In this document: positions 1 to 8,299 of the stretch, piece after piece
Numbering within the stretch: position 1 is the stretch's first letter
How the letters are laid out: the number at the start of each line of letters is the position of its first letter
NCBI GenBank assembly: GCA_018222915.1
Contig: JAAEZI010000005.1
Coordinates: 51,836-115,835, forward strand
DNA: 64,000 nt
Direction: 5' to 3'
Source of the DNA: Algicola sp.
GTDB taxonomy: Bacteria > Bacteroidota > Bacteroidia > Flavobacteriales > Flavobacteriaceae
The notes under the pieces: model-generated
What the model was told of the DNA's origin: nothing
Seen by the model: only the letters and a program-made list of their open reading frames with translations
The model's database searches: none
Position numbers and translations under genes: made by a program

Positions 1-1029
1 GTCGTCATCTGACAAACCCCAAGCTCTAATACATGCTAAGGCTTGAGCCGCAAACGCTTCGTTGAGCTCAATAATATCCATATCTGCCATGGTAAGACCT
101 GCTTTTTCAAGCGCTTTATTAGAAGCTTCAACTGGACCAATGCCCATAATTCTAGGTTCGACACCAACGACAGCTGAACTTACAATTCGTGCCAATGGTT
201 TTAAATTGTATTGTTTAACAGCGTCTTCTGACGCAATAATTGTTGCTGCGGCACCATCATTCAATCCTGAAGAATTTCCAGCAGTCACACTACCATCTTT
301 TTTAAAAGCAGGACGCAGTTTTCCTAAAACTCCCAATGTCGTCGTAGGTTTTATGAATTCATCTTTTGAAAACTTAATCGGGTCTTTTTTGCGTTGTGGT
401 ATTTCTACGGTGACTATTTCTTTATCTAGTCGACCGTTTTCTTGCGCCTTGGTGGCTTTCATTTGACTCCAAAAAGCAAACTTATCTTGATCGGCTCTCG
501 AAATGTCATACTTTTCTACTAAGTTTTCAGCCGTCATGCCCATCGCATCGATACCGTACAATTCCTGCATTTTAGGATTTACAAATCGCCATCCGAAACT
601 AGAGTCGTACATTTTGGCATCATTTCCGAAAGCACTTGAGGGCTTCGCCACCACATATGGGCCTCGCGTCATATTTTCAACACCACCAGCGATAAATACA
701 TCACCGTCGCCTGCTTTGATTGCTCTATTCGCATGAATGATTGCTGATAAGCCAGAGCTACATAATCGGTTTACCGTTTCTCCTGGTACCGAAAATGGTA
801 ATCCTCCCAAAGGCGCTGCCATTCTAGCCACATTACGATTGTCTTCACCAGCTTGATTGGCACAGCCTAAAATCACGTCATCGTATGCTTCTTTCGGGAT
901 GCTAGGGTTTCGTTTCACAACTTCTGAAATAACCAACGCGGCTAAATCATCCGTTCTGACCGCTGATAAGGTTCCTTTATAGTTTCCAATTGGCGTTCTA
1001 ATGCCATCTATGATATATGCGTTTTTCAT
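1..1029 (-). CDS. paaJ: 3-oxoadipyl-CoA thiolase (partial, 3' end outside window)
   Basis: Thiolase that would cleave 3-oxoadipyl-CoA to acetyl-CoA and succinyl-CoA, the last step of aerobic phenylacetate degradation (called paaJ or pcaF in other genomes). I translated it by hand from the ATG at 1029; the frame stays open to base 1. The N-terminal nucleophile lies in ETVNRLCSSG (Cys90), and the downstream ELNEAFAAQALA signature is present near the edge. The C-terminal His and Cys motifs lie outside the window. It starts 10 bases after the paaI stop and is the last visible gene of the paa operon. Substrate assignment rests mainly on the operon; the fold assignment is firm. Confidence 0.9.
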   Translation of the reverse strand, partial: MKNAYIIDGIRTPIGNYKGTLSAVRTDDLAALVISEVVKRNPSIPKEAYDDVILGCANQAGEDNRNVARMAAPLGGLPFSVPGETVNRLCSSGLSAIIHANRAIKAGDGDVFIAGGVENMTRGPYVVAKPSSAFGNDAKMYDSSFGWRFVNPKMQELYGIDAMGMTAENLVEKYDISRADQDKFAFWSQMKATKAQENGRLDKEIVTVEIPQRKKDPIKFSKDEFIKPTTTLGVLGKLRPAFKKDGSVTAGNSSGLNDGAAATIIASEDAVKQYNLKPLARIVSSAVVGVEPRIMGIGPVEASNKALEKAGLTMADMDIIELNEAFAAQALACIRAWGLSDDD

Positions 1030-1039
1030 GTTGTTCAAT

Positions 1040-1447
1040 TTAATCTTCCCAGTCTTTTTGTGTTCTATAAACTACGCCTTTGAAAAGCGCTACTAATTGG
1101 TCATCGCGTTTCACTTCGATGACATTAAAACCTAATTTATTATTGACCTTTTCAATAACAGATTCAGCAACGAGGTAATCCCCTTCTTCTAAGGCTTCAA
1201 TATGATTGATACTCGTTTCAATGGACACAGCATATTTACCATGCGTGTTAGCTGCAAAACCGAAAGCCGTATCTGCCAAAGAGTAGCTAATGCCTCCATG
1301 TGCTTTATTCATGCTGTTCAGCATGTCTTTACGTATGGTCAGTGCCACTTTACAGCGTCCGACCTCACATTCTAAAATCTCGATACCTAGCCATTGGCTA
1401 AACGCATCTTGACGTAACATTTTATATGGAATTAGTTCTCCTTTCAT
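1040..1447 (-). CDS. paaI: PaaI-type hotdog acyl-CoA thioesterase
   Basis: A 135-residue hotdog-fold thioesterase. In the phenylacetate pathway PaaI releases CoA from dead-end intermediates such as hydroxyphenylacetyl-CoA, so it acts as a rescue enzyme. The family motif is visible: His50-Gly51-Gly52 followed by Asp59 in AHGGISYSLADT, the region that carries the catalytic acid in PaaI. Length is normal for the family. The ATG directly abuts the paaH stop codon, so translation is probably coupled. An in-frame Met10 is an alternative start. Cytoplasmic, no signal peptide. Confidence 0.88.
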   Translation of the reverse strand: MKGELIPYKMLRQDAFSQWLGIEILECEVGRCKVALTIRKDMLNSMNKAHGGISYSLADTAFGFAANTHGKYAVSIETSINHIEALEEGDYLVAESVIEKVNNKLGFNVIEVKRDDQLVALFKGVVYRTQKDWED

Positions 1448-2602
1448 TCAAAAGAACGTTTGTTGTTCCTGATTCATTTTTCTCAAAAGCGGACTACAGC
1501 GGTAACGATCTTCGTGATACATCGCGTAGAGCTCATCCATTTTTTTTACACACCAACCAATCCCCTTATCGTCTGCCCATTGTAACAATCCTTTAGGATA
1601 ATTAACACCTTTAGTCATCGCGTTATCGATGTCCTCGGCCGAAGCAATATTTAAAAACAAGGCATCTGCAGCTTCATTGATCAGCATCACTAAGACTCGA
1701 TCAAAAATTTGCTGTGCTAGTAATTTGTCTTCCCTTGGTTTTGGTTGGATGGCATTATCGGAATAATCGTAATAGCCTCGACCAGATTTTCGTCCTAAGT
1801 AGCCAGCTTCCGCAAAGCGTTTTTGTGTAAAGGCTGGTTTATAACGTGGGTCAAAATAAAACGCTGTAAAAACGGTTTCCGTGACTGTATAATTCACATC
1901 GTTACCTATAAAATCCATAAGCTCGAAAGGTCCCATTCTAAAACCTCCTAAGGTTTTTAGGCTCCAATCAATGGTGGCAAAATCGGCCATGCCCTCTTCG
2001 TAGATTCGCAGTGATTCACCATAGAAAGGTCGCGCAACACGATTGACAATAAAACCTGGTGTGTCTTTAGCCACGGCAACAACTTTCTTCCAATCGGTAA
2101 TGGTTTGAACAGCCGTTTCTAAGACCTCATTAGACGTTTGGATGGCTGGAATCACCTCGACCAATTTCATTAAAGGCGCAGGATTAAAGAAATGAATCCC
2201 GATACAACGCTCTGGTTGATTGAGTGCTGCTGCAATTGATGCTATAGACAAACTAGAAGTGTTGGATGCAATGATGCAATCTGAGGACACATAGCCTTCT
2301 AATTCAGAAAAGACCTGTTTTTTGACATCCAAATTCTCAACAATCGCTTCAATCGTAAGATTAGAATCTGCCAAGTCATGAAGCTTGTCAACATAGGTTA
2401 TTTGATTCTGAATTCTTGCTTTTTCAGTGGCATCGATACGTCCTTTTTGAATGAGACGCAATAATATTTTTTCCAAGGCGTCTTTCGCTTTATCTAAAGC
2501 GGCTTGATTGGTATCATAAAGTTTTACTTGGCATCCAGCAGTAGCCGCTACTTGTGCGATTCCGCTTCCCATGGTGCCGCTACCAATAATTCCTACTCTC
2601 AT
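1448..2602 (-). CDS. paaH: 3-hydroxyadipyl-CoA dehydrogenase
   Basis: NAD-dependent 3-hydroxyacyl-CoA dehydrogenase oxidising 3-hydroxyadipyl-CoA to 3-oxoadipyl-CoA. The N-terminal Rossmann motif GSGTMG is at residues 7-12, the conserved SNTSS at 113-117, and the catalytic His137/Glu149 pair, 12 residues apart as in the family, lies in HFFNPAPLMKLVEV. The 3HCDH C-terminal helical domain follows, with a second copy of its fold near residues 290-370. At 384 residues it is shorter than the duplicated E. coli-type PaaH but normal for Bacteroidota. It sits 23 bases after paaG and abuts paaI. Confidence 0.9.
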   Translation of the reverse strand: MRVGIIGSGTMGSGIAQVAATAGCQVKLYDTNQAALDKAKDALEKILLRLIQKGRIDATEKARIQNQITYVDKLHDLADSNLTIEAIVENLDVKKQVFSELEGYVSSDCIIASNTSSLSIASIAAALNQPERCIGIHFFNPAPLMKLVEVIPAIQTSNEVLETAVQTITDWKKVVAVAKDTPGFIVNRVARPFYGESLRIYEEGMADFATIDWSLKTLGGFRMGPFELMDFIGNDVNYTVTETVFTAFYFDPRYKPAFTQKRFAEAGYLGRKSGRGYYDYSDNAIQPKPREDKLLAQQIFDRVLVMLINEAADALFLNIASAEDIDNAMTKGVNYPKGLLQWADDKGIGWCVKKMDELYAMYHEDRYRCSPLLRKMNQEQQTFF

Positions 2603-2625
2603 AAATTCGTTGTCATTTTAAGTCT

Positions 2626-3411
2626 TTATTTTCCTTTGAATTTTGGCTGTCGTTTTTCGATGAATGCCGCCACACCTTCTTTATAATCATCACTTTGAGC
2701 CGCTTCAATCTGGTATTTTGATTCCATTTGCAATTGTTGCTCCAGCGAATGAGTCATGGAAGCATTGAACAATTCCTTGATCATACCAAGTGCTTTCGTA
2801 GGCATATTTGCCAATTTTAAAGCGAGTTTTTGAACGTCTTGTTCGAAGGACTCTAAAGGCAGAACTTTATAAATCATTCCCATGTTTTCGGCTTCTTCCG
2901 CAGAAACTTTATCGCCTAACATGGCCAAGGCAGATGCCTTTTGAAATCCGATTAACCGTGGCAAGAAATAGGTTCCAGCACTATCTGGAATTAATCCAAT
3001 AAGACTAAAAGCCTGAATAAAACTCACTTTTTCATGAGCCACCACGATATCACAAGCCAAGGCAATATTTGCACCAGCACCAGCAGCTACACCATTCACG
3101 GCAGCTATCACAGGTTTTTTAATGGCTCTAATTTTTGTAATAATTGGATTGTAGTGCTCCTCTAGTATTTTTTTAAATCCAGGGTTTAAATCAGGTGTCG
3201 TGACTTCCTTCAGGTCTTGACCAGCACAAAATGCCTTCCCACTTCCTGAAAGGACAATGGCTCTGACCTCATCATTGGTGTCACAGTTGTCTAATATGGC
3301 CTGTAATTTTAGAGCCATCTCACGATTAAAACTGTTGAAGACCTCTGGTCTATTTAAAGTGACGTGTGCGACACTGTTTTCAATTTTTAATAGAATTGAA
3401 TTATTGCTCAT
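2626..3411 (-). CDS. paaG: Enoyl-CoA isomerase (ring-opening oxepin-CoA forming), PaaG type
   Basis: Crotonase-fold enzyme of 261 residues. PaaG isomerises ring-1,2-epoxyphenylacetyl-CoA to oxepin-CoA. Visible motifs are AFCAGQDL at 60-67, the oxyanion-hole stretch around 106-121 and IPDS with Asp143, the acid expected for the isomerase-type members. Only one crotonase gene is present here, and a separate PaaF-type hydratase could lie beyond the left edge, so PaaG versus PaaF is judged from the AGQDL/IPDS signature. The gap upstream to paaD is 120 bases and contains repeat copy A. Confidence 0.82.
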   Translation of the reverse strand: MSNNSILLKIENSVAHVTLNRPEVFNSFNREMALKLQAILDNCDTNDEVRAIVLSGSGKAFCAGQDLKEVTTPDLNPGFKKILEEHYNPIITKIRAIKKPVIAAVNGVAAGAGANIALACDIVVAHEKVSFIQAFSLIGLIPDSAGTYFLPRLIGFQKASALAMLGDKVSAEEAENMGMIYKVLPLESFEQDVQKLALKLANMPTKALGMIKELFNASMTHSLEQQLQMESKYQIEAAQSDDYKEGVAAFIEKRQPKFKGK

Positions 3412-3453
3412 ACCTATTATTTATGCAATGTCAACATTGCCATTTTTAGTTTT

Positions 3454-3526
3454 GCGTTAAGGATGGAGGCTTTGTTGGAGCTCCTTGAAAAGAGCGACTG
3501 CCGAGAGCCTGACCCTAGGGTAACGC
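3454..3526 (+). repeat. Structured intergenic repeat, copy A
   Basis: This stretch between paaD and paaG is nearly identical to 51970-52040: a 36-base block is the same in both, and differences are scattered after it. It folds on paper with a closing stem GCGTTA (3454-3459)/TAACGC (3521-3526) and an inner stem AGGCTTT (3467-3473)/AGAGCCT (3504-3510, one G-T wobble), around a GGAGCTCC palindrome (3477-3484). It is inserted inside the minus-strand paa operon, without interrupting a gene. It reads as a dispersed non-coding element. Confidence 0.8.
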
Positions 3527-3531
3527 CATTG

Positions 3532-4032
3532 TTATTTTAAACATTTAAAATAGTCGAATGGTTCTTGGCAATCGTCACATTGAAACTGTGCTTTACATGC
3601 GGTTGAACCAAACTGACTGACCAATCGTGTATTTGTGGATCCACAATGGGTACATTTAACTTTTCGCTTACCTCGAAGCAGCACATCTTTATCGGCTTCT
3701 GGTTCCAAAGGTGCTGCAATGCCGTAATCTTCCAGAGCTTTTCGTCCTCTAGGAGTGATCCAATCGGTTGTCCAAGCAGGATGTAAAACGAGTTCTATGT
3801 GGGATTCATATCCCGCTTCTTTCAAAGCGCTTTTAATATCGTCACCAATGACGTCCATTGCAGGACAACCACTATAGGTTGGTGTAATCTCCACATGAAC
3901 CACATGATCGATAATGACCGCAGAACGCACAACACCCATATCCATAATTGACAATACTGGAATTTCAGGATCTGACACCTTTTCCAAAATGGGTATTAAT
4001 CTTTCATCAATTTGTTGTTCTGTTGTCATCAT
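3532..4032 (-). CDS. paaD: Phenylacetyl-CoA epoxidase subunit PaaD
   Basis: PaaD belongs to the MIP18/DUF59 family and is thought to help assemble the iron centres of the PaaABCE phenylacetyl-CoA epoxidase. The DUF59 signatures DPEIPVLS (from residue 21) and TPTYSGCP (50-57) are visible. The C-terminal tail is a Cys-rich zinc-ribbon-like region with Cys127, Cys130, Cys152 and Cys155. Two adjacent ATG codons (4032 and 4029) could both serve as the start. It follows paaC after 33 bases. Length, 166 residues, is typical. Confidence 0.92.
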   Translation of the reverse strand: MMTTEQQIDERLIPILEKVSDPEIPVLSIMDMGVVRSAVIIDHVVHVEITPTYSGCPAMDVIGDDIKSALKEAGYESHIELVLHPAWTTDWITPRGRKALEDYGIAAPLEPEADKDVLLRGKRKVKCTHCGSTNTRLVSQFGSTACKAQFQCDDCQEPFDYFKCLK

Positions 4033-4065
4033 TTAACTACGACTCTTTCTTTTTTATATTGTTTA

Positions 4066-4821
4066 TTACCATTCCATATTGGGATATGCACGTTGCATAT
4101 ATTGTAATTCACTCAGAATATATCCCATATGCTCGGTATGAATCCCACGCTTACCACCTTTGTGGAAATATTTGGATTCTGGAACCTCTAGTGTGGCTTC
4201 TTGTAACACGTCACCGACCTTCTTATAGTAGCTTTCTTTTAGTGTTGTAACATCCACTCCAATACCTTCAGCTACCATAGCTTTATCGGCCTCTGTTTGA
4301 TGAAACAATTCATCTGTGTACATCCATAAATCTGAAATTGCTTCTTGCATTTTTAATTTGCTTTCATCAGTCCCATCACCTAAACGTCTGACCCAATCTG
4401 ATGAAAACCTCTCGTGATAACTCACTTCCTTGATGGATTTATTCGCAATGGCAGACAAGGTTAAATCCTTACTTTTTTGCAATTCACGTAAAAATGCTAA
4501 ATGATAGACATCAAATAAGAACTGTCTTCCTATGGTGTAAGCAAAATTCGTGTCTGGTTGTTCTACTAATAAGACATTTAAATAGTCACGTTCTTTGCGA
4601 AGCATGGCAATATCATCTTCAGATCTTCCATCACCAGCCAATTTTGCGGCATACTGATAGTAGCTTCTTACCTGCCCAAATAAATCGAGGGAAATATTGG
4701 TACAAGCGATGTCTGTTTCTAAGCTCGGTCCATGTCCTGTTAATGCGCCTAAGCGTTGTCCTAAAATGAGGCTATTATCAGCGATACCAAGAATGTATGT
4801 GTATAAATTTTCGTTCTTCAT
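4066..4821 (-). CDS. paaC: Phenylacetyl-CoA epoxidase structural subunit PaaC
   Basis: PaaC is the non-catalytic, ferritin-like partner of PaaA in the multicomponent oxygenase that epoxidises the ring of phenylacetyl-CoA. The 251-residue helical protein carries the characteristic N-terminal stretch around residues 13-42 (ADNSLILGQRLGALTG, then ETDIACTN). Its ATG overlaps the paaB stop codon by one base (TAATG), so the two are probably translationally coupled. No signal peptide; cytoplasmic. Confidence 0.92.
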   Translation of the reverse strand: MKNENLYTYILGIADNSLILGQRLGALTGHGPSLETDIACTNISLDLFGQVRSYYQYAAKLAGDGRSEDDIAMLRKERDYLNVLLVEQPDTNFAYTIGRQFLFDVYHLAFLRELQKSKDLTLSAIANKSIKEVSYHERFSSDWVRRLGDGTDESKLKMQEAISDLWMYTDELFHQTEADKAMVAEGIGVDVTTLKESYYKKVGDVLQEATLEVPESKYFHKGGKRGIHTEHMGYILSELQYMQRAYPNMEW

Positions 4822-5114
4822 TACATGTGTTTTACATCATCTGGCAAATTATAAAACGTTGGGTGGCGATAGACTTTATCTTGCGCTGGTTCAAATAATT
4901 CACCGTTGTGTTCTGGGTTTGAGGCTGTGATATGTTTTGATTCTACCACCCAAATACTCACACCTTCATTCCGTCTGGTGTATACGTCCCGAGCATTTTC
5001 CAATGCCATTTCCGCATCTGCTGCATGCAGACTACCAAAATGTCGATGCTCTAATCCGTTTTTACTTCTTACGAAGATTTCCCAAAGCGGCCAGTTTTTT
5101 GTTGCCATAATCAT
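4821..5114 (-). CDS. paaB: Phenylacetyl-CoA epoxidase subunit PaaB
   Basis: Small 97-residue PaaB subunit, which bridges PaaAC heterodimers in the epoxidase complex. The N-terminal WPLWEIFVRSKNGLEHRHFG and the following VGSLHA-like region (HFGSLHAADAEMALENARD) are typical. It overlaps paaC by one base and lies 66 bases after paaA. A second possible ATG lies close to the start (Met3), so the exact N-terminus is uncertain by a few residues. Confidence 0.92.
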   Translation of the reverse strand: MIMATKNWPLWEIFVRSKNGLEHRHFGSLHAADAEMALENARDVYTRRNEGVSIWVVESKHITASNPEHNGELFEPAQDKVYRHPTFYNLPDDVKHM

Positions 5115-5180
5115 TAGTATTTCATAGTAAGCACTTATAGAGCGATGTGTTATCTAACTCGAGTGCGCACTTGTTTAAAT

Positions 5181-6137
5181 TTAAACTGCTTGTTTTTCTT
5201 TTCGTTCTTGTTGTTTGTCGGCATATGCCATAGCTGCATTTCTCACCCATGCGCCACGTTCCCATGCGCCAACTCTTGCTTTCATTCGTTCCTTATTCAT
5301 TGGACCATGACCTTTAACAACTTGCCAAAATTCCTCCCAATCTATTGCACCAAAATCATAACTCCCGCGTTCCTCATTCCATTTTAAATCTGGGTCTGGA
5401 ATAGTCAATCCAAGAATATCGGCTTGTGGTACCGTTTGGTCAATAAATTGCTGACGCAATTCATCATTGGTCTTACGCTTTAATTTCCATTTCATGGACT
5501 GTGCCGTGTGCACGGATTCGTCATCCGTTGGCCCAAGCATCATAAGACTTGGCCACCACCAGCGGTTCAAAGCATCTTGTGCCATTTCCTTTTGCTCTGG
5601 AGTTCCATTGGCTAATTTCAACATAATTTCATAGCCTTGTCTTTGGTGAAAACTTTCTTCTTTACATACACGAATCATAGCACGTGCATAAGGACCATAA
5701 GACGTGTTACACAAAGGAACCTGATTAATAATGGCTGCGCCATCCACTAACCAACCTATGGCACCCATATCAGCCCAAGTTAAGGTAGGGTAATTAAAAA
5801 TACTTGAGTATTTGGCCTTACCTGAATGTAATTGTTCGTACAATTCTTCTCGTGAAACTCCAAGAGTTTCACAAGCAGAATACAAGTATAAGCCATGTCC
5901 AGCTTCGTCTTGTACCTTTGCCAATAAGGCTACTTTACGTCTTAGAGATGGTGCCCGTGTTATCCAGTTTCCTTCAGGTAGCATTCCTACAATTTCGGAA
6001 TGTGCATGTTGAGAGATCTGTCTGATATGCGTTTTGCGATATTTCTCAGGCATCCAATCTTTGGGCTCAATCTTTTCGTCACGTGCGATACGTGCTTCAA
6101 AATGGGCCTCTAAATTTTTAATTTGTTCTTCACTCAT
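5181..6137 (-). CDS. paaA: Phenylacetyl-CoA epoxidase catalytic subunit PaaA
   Basis: Di-iron oxygenase subunit that inserts one oxygen atom into the aromatic ring of phenylacetyl-CoA. Iron-ligand motifs are visible: Glu49 in HSEIVG, QDEAGH at 76-81 and EESFH at 160-164. Length of 318 residues is normal. It is preceded by a 95-base gap after paaE and followed by paaB, paaC and paaD. The Lys/Glu-rich tail after residue 305 is a normal variable end. The family assignment is secure. Confidence 0.95.
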   Translation of the reverse strand: MSEEQIKNLEAHFEARIARDEKIEPKDWMPEKYRKTHIRQISQHAHSEIVGMLPEGNWITRAPSLRRKVALLAKVQDEAGHGLYLYSACETLGVSREELYEQLHSGKAKYSSIFNYPTLTWADMGAIGWLVDGAAIINQVPLCNTSYGPYARAMIRVCKEESFHQRQGYEIMLKLANGTPEQKEMAQDALNRWWWPSLMMLGPTDDESVHTAQSMKWKLKRKTNDELRQQFIDQTVPQADILGLTIPDPDLKWNEERGSYDFGAIDWEEFWQVVKGHGPMNKERMKARVGAWERGAWVRNAAMAYADKQQERKEKQAV

Positions 6138-6232
6138 AACGATTGTTTTTTGTGATTTACGTTTTCTTTTTCAATATGTTGTTCGTTTCAAATAGACCAA
6201 CCCTGTGTAGGTCATTTCAAACTTCTAAAATG

Positions 6233-7306
6233 CTATACGTCGAAATCGACAATTACCTTTTCTGTAGTAGGAACAGCTTGACAACTCAAAACATAATTTT
6301 GAGCTACCTCCTTCTCCTCTAAAGCATAGTTGATCTTCATTTCTACTTCCCCTTCTTTCACTTGACACTTACAAGTACTGCACACACCACCTTTACAAGC
6401 AAATGGTAAATCGGCTCCAGCACCTAAGGCAGCGTCTAAAATATTGTCGTACTCTTTAGTCATGGTAAACTGGAATTCTTTTCCGCCATCAACGATAGTG
6501 ACTTCCACGCCTTCAACATTTTGTTTCGCCAGTCGTTCAGCCCGTTTGATATCTTCCTCAGACAATCCTGTAACGAATAATTCGAAGTGGATTAATTCCT
6601 TGGGCAAACCTGCTTGAATGAGGTAATCACTTACGAAGGTCACCATCTGTTCAGGACCACATAAGAACACTTCATTCGTATCTGGAATATCAATAAATGT
6701 TTTACTCAGCACCTCCATTTTTTCGTCGTCAAATCTTCCATTGAAAAGGTCGATGTCACGACGTTCCTTAGTTAGAAAATAATAAATTTCTAGGCGACCA
6801 AAAAATGTATTTCTCAACTGCTCTAGTTCTTCCTTAAAGATAATGGATTTCGCCGTTTTATTGACATAGAACAATTTACACGTGGCATTTGGTTCTGCAT
6901 ATAAATGCGTTTTGATCATAGAAAGCACTGGCGTGATCCCACTACCAGCCGCAAAGAAAAGGTAATTCTTCGCTTGTTTAGGGTCTACATGTACTCCAAA
7001 GGTTCCACTAGGCACCATGACTTCCAAGAAATCACCAGATTTTAATTGTTCATTTACAAAAGTTGAAAATTTACCTCCTGCAATTTGCTTAACAGCGACT
7101 TTCCATTGATGATCTCTCGGACTAGAGCACAAGGAGTAAGAACGACGCACATCTTCACCGTTTATATCGGCTTTTAGCGTTAAGTGCTGGCCTTGTCTGA
7201 AATTGAATTCATCTTGTAAATTCTCAGGAACTTCAAAAGTCACGACCGAACAATCATCGGTCTCCTTATAAATATCTTGTATTTTTAGCTTATAAAATTG
7301 AGCCAT
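6233..7306 (-). CDS. paaE: Phenylacetyl-CoA epoxidase reductase PaaE
   Basis: NADPH-dependent reductase that feeds electrons to PaaA. An N-terminal FAD-binding ferredoxin-reductase domain has RSYSLCS (55-61) and the nicotinamide-binding FFAAGSGITP (117-126). A C-terminal plant-type 2Fe-2S ferredoxin domain has Cys304-x4-Cys309-x2-Cys312-x29-Cys342. It is the first gene of the operon here, ahead of paaA, rather than after paaD as in E. coli. The promoter with an overlapping palindrome lies 19-51 bases upstream of the ATG. Confidence 0.94.
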   Translation of the reverse strand: MAQFYKLKIQDIYKETDDCSVVTFEVPENLQDEFNFRQGQHLTLKADINGEDVRRSYSLCSSPRDHQWKVAVKQIAGGKFSTFVNEQLKSGDFLEVMVPSGTFGVHVDPKQAKNYLFFAAGSGITPVLSMIKTHLYAEPNATCKLFYVNKTAKSIIFKEELEQLRNTFFGRLEIYYFLTKERRDIDLFNGRFDDEKMEVLSKTFIDIPDTNEVFLCGPEQMVTFVSDYLIQAGLPKELIHFELFVTGLSEEDIKRAERLAKQNVEGVEVTIVDGGKEFQFTMTKEYDNILDAALGAGADLPFACKGGVCSTCKCQVKEGEVEMKINYALEEKEVAQNYVLSCQAVPTTEKVIVDFDV

Positions 7307-7324
7307 ATTTCTGCCTTAATATCT

Positions 7325-7357
7325 AACTAACACTTGTTAGTTTGGAGAACAAATATA
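7325..7357 (-). promoter_or_regulatory. paa operon promoter with overlapping palindromic operator
   Basis: On the minus strand TATATTTG (7357-7350) matches the Bacteroidota -7 element TAnnTTTG. Immediately downstream is a perfect inverted repeat, AACTAACA-CT-TGTTAGTT (7325-7342), with 8-base arms that would cover the transcription start. Its core CTAACACTTGTTAG fits the CNAAC(n4)GTTNG pattern of many TetR-family operators. The TetR gene is directly upstream, so repression of paaEABCDGHIJ relieved by a pathway CoA-thioester is the natural inference. No convincing -33 TTTG was found. Confidence 0.7.
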
Positions 7358-7374
7358 CGAAATTTAATTCTTAA

Positions 7375-7944
7375 TTACTTGTTAATTCCTTCAATGAGGA
7401 CTTCACTCAGGCTCTCGGCTAAATCGTTTGCGTCCAAATCTTCTTTTTTTGGAATCCATAGATATAACGAACGTAATGTTGTAAGCATTGAAAACATCAC
7501 AATCTCTGGATTGGTCGACTTGATTTCAGAAGCATGGATTCCATTTTTGATAATCGTTAAAAAATTAGTCTCATACTCATTACGCAATCGCAGATAATAA
7601 TCTAATTGATCTTCTAAGTGCATCCAGTCATTGTTCAAGGATGCCATGCCATTGGTATTTTGGGCCGTAATGTTGACGTGTAAGCTAACAATCTTTTTTA
7701 GCTTAGAAATGTTAGACGTTTCAGAATTAATAATCTCAGTCATGCCTTCTGTAAATGTTTCAGCAATTGAGATAATAATATTTTTAAGGATATCTTGTTT
7801 TGAGGCTATATGATTGTACAAACTTGCAGCCTTCATTCCCATCGCAGTCGCTAAATCGCGCATAGTTACAGCACTATATCCTTTATCTTTAAAAAGTTTC
7901 GCTGCTGTTGAAATTATTTCGTCTTTTCTAGTTTCGAGTTTCAA
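7375..7944 (-). CDS. TetR/AcrR-family regulator, probable paa repressor
   Basis: The N-terminal helix-turn-helix is clear (TRKDEIISTAAKLFKDKGY, then TMRDLATAMGMKAASLYNHI), followed by an alpha-helical ligand-binding domain that I cannot assign. The frame is open back to an ATG at 8022, but that would overlap the divergent rhodanese gene and add about 26 unlikely residues; I prefer a TTG start at 7944, giving 189 residues, normal for the family. It lies just upstream of paaE in the same orientation, with the palindrome between them. It is plausibly a functional counterpart of PaaR, though TetR members cannot be assigned by sequence reading alone. Confidence 0.82.
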   Translation of the reverse strand: MKLETRKDEIISTAAKLFKDKGYSAVTMRDLATAMGMKAASLYNHIASKQDILKNIIISIAETFTEGMTEIINSETSNISKLKKIVSLHVNITAQNTNGMASLNNDWMHLEDQLDYYLRLRNEYETNFLTIIKNGIHASEIKSTNPEIVMFSMLTTLRSLYLWIPKKEDLDANDLAESLSEVLIEGINK

Positions 7945-7993
7945 AGGTTCGTGAGTTCTTGTAATTCTTTGTAAATTTAAATAAAAAGAAACT

Positions 7994-8299
7994 ATGGGAT
8001 TTTTTGATTTTATTTTTGGCACTAAAAAGCGACAAGTAATGTCCTATTTAAAAAATAATGCACTGATCTTAGATGTTCGAACACAACGTGAGTGGGATCG
8101 TGGTCATCTCGAACAGGCGAGACTTATTCCTTTGGACGACTTAAACAATCGCGTGGAAGAACTTCAGTCTTTAAATCGACCGGTCATTGTTTGCTGTGAA
8201 AGCGGTGTTCGTTCTTCTAAAGCCGCCAAATTCTTAAACCTCCATAACATCGATGCTATTAATGGAGGTGGTTGGGTAAGACTCTCAAAACAGTTATAG
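7994..8299 (+). CDS. Single-domain rhodanese-like protein
   Basis: A 101-residue cytoplasmic rhodanese domain. The DVR motif is at 27-29 and the active-site loop Cys68-Glu-Ser-Gly-Val-Arg73-Ser is intact, so sulfur transfer or a related persulfide activity is possible. The physiological acceptor is unknown. It is transcribed divergently from the TetR gene and its stop overlaps the end of the DUF4230 gene by six bases. The genomic position gives no further hint of function. Confidence 0.85.
   Translation: MGFFDFIFGTKKRQVMSYLKNNALILDVRTQREWDRGHLEQARLIPLDDLNNRVEELQSLNRPVIVCCESGVRSSKAAKFLNLHNIDAINGGGWVRLSKQL

Noticed and set aside
5162..5171. Perfect 10-base palindrome AGTGCGCACT between paaA and paaB.
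   Set aside because: Too short, no promoter element next to it, no second copy seen; probably chance.
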